Shown piece by piece: positions 21,174-24,069 of a DNA stretch of 24,069 nucleotides (its first letter is position 1; the number at the start of each line of letters is the position of its first letter). Where the stretch lies: the IMG/VR virus record IMGVR_UViG_3300028025_000664, positions 1-24,069 of that record; one strand, written 5' to 3'. The notes below the pieces were generated by a model. That model saw only the letters and a program-made list of their open reading frames with translations, did not search any database and was not told the DNA's origin. This DNA comes from a virus. The translations under genes were made by a program, and so were the position numbers.

Positions 21174-21187
21174 AGTTGATGTATAAT
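21159..21187 (+). promoter_or_regulatory. Promoter for primase gene, overlapping the terminator
   Basis: TATAAT (21182-21187) is perfect; the -35 at 17 bases is TTGCTT (21159-21164, 3/6), formed by the 3' arm of the terminator. The start codon is 31 bases after the -10 box. The -10 is convincing and the -35 weak. Confidence 0.5.
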
Positions 21188-21218
21188 TGATATGTGACCT
21201 TTACTCTGGAATTTTATT

Positions 21219-22247
21219 ATGTTATTTGTTGATGTTAAATTTGCATCGATGCTTGGTCCTCACCTTCGGAACTTTAAACAAAAGAAGGACTACCTGTGGA
21301 ACTACAGTTGCCCAGTCTGCGGTGATAGTTCCAAACACAAACTTAAAGCACGTGGCTTTATCTATAAGGTAAAGTCTGATCTGTTCGTCAAATGTCACAA
21401 CTGCGGATATGGCACGAACATTGGAAACTTTATCAAGTTTGTAAACTCAAACCTTTATGATGAGTACGTATTGGAACGCTACAAGAGTGGCGCAACACGT
21501 TACAATGACCACAAAGATATCAATGAAGTTGATACTCGCTTTGCCGATACCAAACCAGTATTTTTACTAGAAGATGATTCTCTAAAGGATGTAACACGTT
21601 TGGATAAACTAAAGGAAACACATCCTGCAGTTAAGTATGCAATCAAGCGACAAATCCCTCGTGACATGTGGCACTTACTTTACTTTTGTACTAAGTTTAA
21701 AAAGTGGACAAACAGTATCATCTACAAATTCAGTAAGGAAGATGAAGACCATCCTCGTTTAATCTTTCCATTCTTCAATACAGCAGGTAAGATGTATGCG
21801 TTTTCGGGTAGGGCATTTGGTGCTGAAGAACCCAAGTATTATACAGTAAAACTTGATGAAAATGCTGAAAAAGTATATGGTTTAGACAGAATTGACTACG
21901 GAAAACATGTGTATGTAGTTGAGGGTCAGGTTGACTCACTATTCCTTCCTAATTGCATTGCAGTTGCTGGCGCATCGTTTGATCTTCCAACCATACAAAA
22001 GATTAAAACTAATTGCACGATTGTTATGGATAACGAGCCACGCAACAAAGATATCGTGAAACAACTTGCTAAGTATATTGAAGAAGGGTATAATGTGTGT
22101 ATGTTCCCTGATACTGTTCAGGAAAAAGACATTAACGAAATGGTCCTTGCTGGTCGTACGATTCCGCAAGTTTTAGAAATCATAAATACAAACTCCTTCC
22201 AAGGAATGGAAGCACAGTTGAAGTTTATTAATTGGAGAAAATGTTGA
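21219..22247 (+). CDS. 61: DNA primase, T4 gp61-like
   Basis: Primase subunit that lays RNA primers for lagging-strand synthesis with the gp41 helicase at 978-2366. The N-terminal zinc ribbon has C31-P-V-C34-G-D and C59-H-N-C62-G, the DnaG/gp61-type arrangement. The TOPRIM core follows: VYVVEGQVDSLFLPNCIAVAG carries the catalytic Glu, and TIVMDNEPRNKD the acidic metal-binding motif. The 342-residue length matches gp61. The start at 21219 is preceded by its own promoter and terminator-bounded leader; the ribosome site is weak (CTGGA). The end overlaps the thyX start by a few bases. Confidence is high from zinc and TOPRIM motifs plus the presence of gp41. Confidence 0.9.
   Translation: MLFVDVKFASMLGPHLRNFKQKKDYLWNYSCPVCGDSSKHKLKARGFIYKVKSDLFVKCHNCGYGTNIGNFIKFVNSNLYDEYVLERYKSGATRYNDHKDINEVDTRFADTKPVFLLEDDSLKDVTRLDKLKETHPAVKYAIKRQIPRDMWHLLYFCTKFKKWTNSIIYKFSKEDEDHPRLIFPFFNTAGKMYAFSGRAFGAEEPKYYTVKLDENAEKVYGLDRIDYGKHVYVVEGQVDSLFLPNCIAVAGASFDLPTIQKIKTNCTIVMDNEPRNKDIVKQLAKYIEEGYNVCMFPDTVQEKDINEMVLAGRTIPQVLEIINTNSFQGMEAQLKFINWRKC
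22066..22094 (+). promoter_or_regulatory. Internal promoter ahead of thyX
   Basis: TTGCTA (22066-22071, 4/6), a 17-base spacer, and TATAAT (22089-22094, 6/6), inside the primase gene about 150 bases upstream of the thyX start. Position and spacing resemble the internal promoters at 2215 and 4181. Confidence 0.45.
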
Positions 22248-22930
22248 AAGTAAGATTAGTAAGTTATAGCAAAGCCTCCAGTGAATTAGAAAATGATGGG
22301 TTGACGGACGTTCAAGAGCTAATTGGTTATTGCGCCCGAGTCAGCAACCCAAGCAATCAACTCAACACAGATACAACAGAAAAGTTAATTCGATACTTGA
22401 TCAAGCACCAACACTGGTCTCCACTAGAGATGGTAAGTGCATGCTTAGAAATCGAAACAACACGTGACATCGCAAGACAGATGTTGCGCCATCGCTCTTT
22501 TTCGTTTCAAGAATTCAGTCAACGATACGCAGATCCAACTAAAGATCTATCATTTGTACTTCGAGATGCTCGACTCCAAGATACAAAGAACAGACAAAAT
22601 AGTGTAGAACTTGATATTATCAAAAATGACAAACATCGGTTTCTCGCTTATCAATGGGAACAAATGCAACAACGTGTATTGGCTGAAGCAAAGAACGTAT
22701 ATGAGTGGGCGATTGAACAAGGTATCGCAAAAGAACAAGCAAGAGCAGTGTTACCAGAAGGACTAACAGTGTCTAGGCTTTATATGAATGGTACATTAAG
22801 AAGCTGGGTGCATTTCATTGAATTACGTAGTGCCAATGGAACCCAAAAAGAACATCAACAAATAGCAATTGAATGCGCCCGAGTCATAGCGGAAATATTT
22901 CCCATGGCCAGCGAATTCATATCAGAATAA
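22241..22930 (+). CDS. thyX: Flavin-dependent thymidylate synthase ThyX
   Basis: Makes dTMP from dUMP using methylene-tetrahydrofolate, FAD and NADPH. The diagnostic RHRx7S motif is at residues 83-93 within RHRSFSFQEFSQRY. The C-terminal LPEGLTVSRLYMNGTLRSWV region and the HFIELR helix complete the active site. At 229 residues it is normal for the family. The start is taken as the ATG at 22241, four codons before KVRLVSYS; GGAG is only three bases away, so the TTG at 22244 (six bases from GGAG) is a serious alternative. It overlaps the end of the primase gene and is followed by nrdA, giving a nucleotide-supply pair common in marine T4-like phages. It also supplies the thymine that a JBP-like enzyme could oxidise. 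Confidence 0.93.
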   Translation: MLKVRLVSYSKASSELENDGLTDVQELIGYCARVSNPSNQLNTDTTEKLIRYLIKHQHWSPLEMVSACLEIETTRDIARQMLRHRSFSFQEFSQRYADPTKDLSFVLRDARLQDTKNRQNSVELDIIKNDKHRFLAYQWEQMQQRVLAEAKNVYEWAIEQGIAKEQARAVLPEGLTVSRLYMNGTLRSWVHFIELRSANGTQKEHQQIAIECARVIAEIFPMASEFISE

Positions 22931-22946
22931 CTAGAATGGAAGAAAT

Positions 22947-24069
22947 ATGCAAGACATCGTGCACGGGATTAAAGTTGACTACAGTAAGGATGCGCTGTTT
23001 GACGAATTGGGTAAAATTAGACTTAAAGAAAGTTACATGAAAGATGATGAGCAAAGTCCACAAGAAAGATTCGCATTCGTATCAAGCACTTTCGGAAGTA
23101 ACCCTGAACATGCTCAGCGGTTGTACGATTACGCCAGTAATCATTGGCTCAGTTATAGTACTCCAATTCTTTCTTTTGGTCGTTCTCGTCGTGGGCTACC
23201 CATTTCATGCTTTCTTAACTTTATTGAAGACACAGCGGAGGGATTAGTTGATAATCTATCTGAAACAAATTGGCTTAGTATGTTGGGCGGTGGTGTTGGG
23301 ATTGGCTTTGGTATTCGTTCGGCTGACGATAAAAGTACTGGCGTTATGCCTCACCTCAAAATGTATGACGCATCTAGTTTGGCATACCGTCAGGGTCGCA
23401 CCCGTCGTGGTAGTTATGCTGCTTACTTGTCTATTGATCATCCAGACATCATCAACTTTTTAGAGATGCGTAAACCAACAGGAGACCAAAACTTAAGAAC
23501 CCTAAATTTACATCATGGCATTAACATTCCAGATCGCTTCATGGAGATTATCGAGAAGGCTATGCTCGATCCAGAAGTTGATGACAGCTGGGAATTAAAA
23601 GATCCACACAGTGGGGAGATTCGTGAAGTAGTTTCCGCACGTGAACTGTGGCAAAAGATTATTGAACTGCGTATGCAGACTGGTGAACCTTATCTACACT
23701 TTATTGATACCAGCAATGAAAAGATGCCAAAGTGGTTAAAGGACAGAGGATTAAAGATTCATCAATCCAATCTGTGTTCGGAAATTATTCTACCAACAAA
23801 CGAAAAGCGTACTGCTGTATGTTGTTTGTCTTCGCTAAATTTGGAGTACTATGATGAGTGGAGAGAAGATCCTAATTTTCTTGGTGATGTCGCTGAAATG
23901 CTTGACAATGTTTTGGAGTATTTTATTCTTCATGCTCCTTCCACCATTGAACGTGCAAGGTATTCTGCCGTACGTGAGCGCAGCATTGGCATCGGTGCTT
24001 TGGGTTGGCATGCTTATCTACAACGAAACAACATCCCATGGGAATCAGCCATGGCCACGGGAAGAAACA
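22947..24069 (+). CDS. nrdA: Ribonucleotide reductase class I large subunit, 3' end outside window
   Basis: Reduces ribonucleotides to deoxyribonucleotides with the radical from NrdB. The frame is open from the ATG at 22947 (GGAAG ribosome site) to the window edge, 374 codons. Active-site features are visible: C88 in LPISCFLNF and N275-L-C277-S-E279 (the catalytic NxCxE), with C292/C293 in VCCLSSLNL as the partner of the redox cysteine pair. The first catalytic cysteine lies only 88 residues from the start (about 225 in E. coli), so the N-terminal ATP-cone that mediates dATP inhibition is absent. It follows thyX by 16 bases. The remainder and presumably nrdB lie downstream. Confidence 0.95.
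   Translation, partial: MQDIVHGIKVDYSKDALFDELGKIRLKESYMKDDEQSPQERFAFVSSTFGSNPEHAQRLYDYASNHWLSYSTPILSFGRSRRGLPISCFLNFIEDTAEGLVDNLSETNWLSMLGGGVGIGFGIRSADDKSTGVMPHLKMYDASSLAYRQGRTRRGSYAAYLSIDHPDIINFLEMRKPTGDQNLRTLNLHHGINIPDRFMEIIEKAMLDPEVDDSWELKDPHSGEIREVVSARELWQKIIELRMQTGEPYLHFIDTSNEKMPKWLKDRGLKIHQSNLCSEIILPTNEKRTAVCCLSSLNLEYYDEWREDPNFLGDVAEMLDNVLEYFILHAPSTIERARYSAVRERSIGIGALGWHAYLQRNNIPWESAMATGRN

Noticed and set aside
22181-22188. CATAAATA late-promoter-like box in the primase gene before thyX
   Set aside because: No GATGGG follows at 17-18 bases, thyX is not expected to be late, and a sigma70-like promoter lies nearby; probably coding chance.
23044-23463. Two short plus-strand frames in the nrdA region
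   Set aside because: They are out-of-frame shadows of nrdA, which is open from 22947 to the window end with all catalytic motifs.

Overview
The window is a gene-dense stretch of a T4-superfamily myovirus genome, and every supported gene lies on the + strand. The T4-type replication and recombination set (UvsX, gp41 helicase, gp61 primase), ThyX and NrdA, and T4-like late promoters all point to a marine or freshwater relative of the cyanophage / pelagiphage / Cr30-phiM12 type rather than an enterobacterial T4. The host cannot be fixed from sequence alone. Near-consensus sigma70 promoters and an Rz/Rz1-type lysis pair imply a Gram-negative host.

Layout. 1-2366: end of uvsX, a small unknown gene, and gene 41. 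2376-7294: six tightly overlapping genes that look like a DNA base hypermodification pathway. They encode a TET/JBP-type 2-oxoglutarate/Fe(II) dioxygenase, a stand-alone class II glutamine amidotransferase, a COOH-NH2 amidoligase, a low-molecular-weight phosphatase-like protein, an amino acid:DNA transferase / hmdU-kinase-helical family protein, and a P-loop kinase. 7327-9145: a HExxH putative metallopeptidase and an unknown late protein. 9209-17059: a late block of apparent capsid cargo (a KxDG ligase-like nucleotidyltransferase, a 1211-residue nucleotidyltransferase fusion, a DUF5824/DUF6321-like protein, a Dps ferritin and an EF-hand/AT-hook protein). Most of these have N-termini like the capsid-targeting sequence of T4 internal proteins. 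17071-20179: two virion structural proteins and two conserved T4-like unknowns. 20180-21099: a lysis cassette with an Rz1-like lipoprotein gene embedded out of frame in an Rz-like gene, then a coiled-coil/TM protein. A clear intrinsic terminator follows. 21219 to the end: gp61-like primase, thyX and nrdA (cut by the window end).

How it works together. The replication genes make the DNA and ThyX/NrdA feed dNTPs. The modification cluster would oxidise a methylated base (thymine or 5-methylcytosine) in DNA, activate it by phosphorylation and decorate it with an amino acid that the amidotransferase/amidoligase pair could amidate. The cargo genes would be packaged and perhaps injected.

Regulation seen directly: several TTGACA-N17-TATAAT-like promoters, often inside the 3' part of the upstream gene. 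Three late promoters of the form C(T/A)TAAATA share a GATGGG element 17-18 nt downstream. No tRNA, CRISPR, insertion sequence or homing endonuclease was seen. No stretch over 300 bases lacks a gene.
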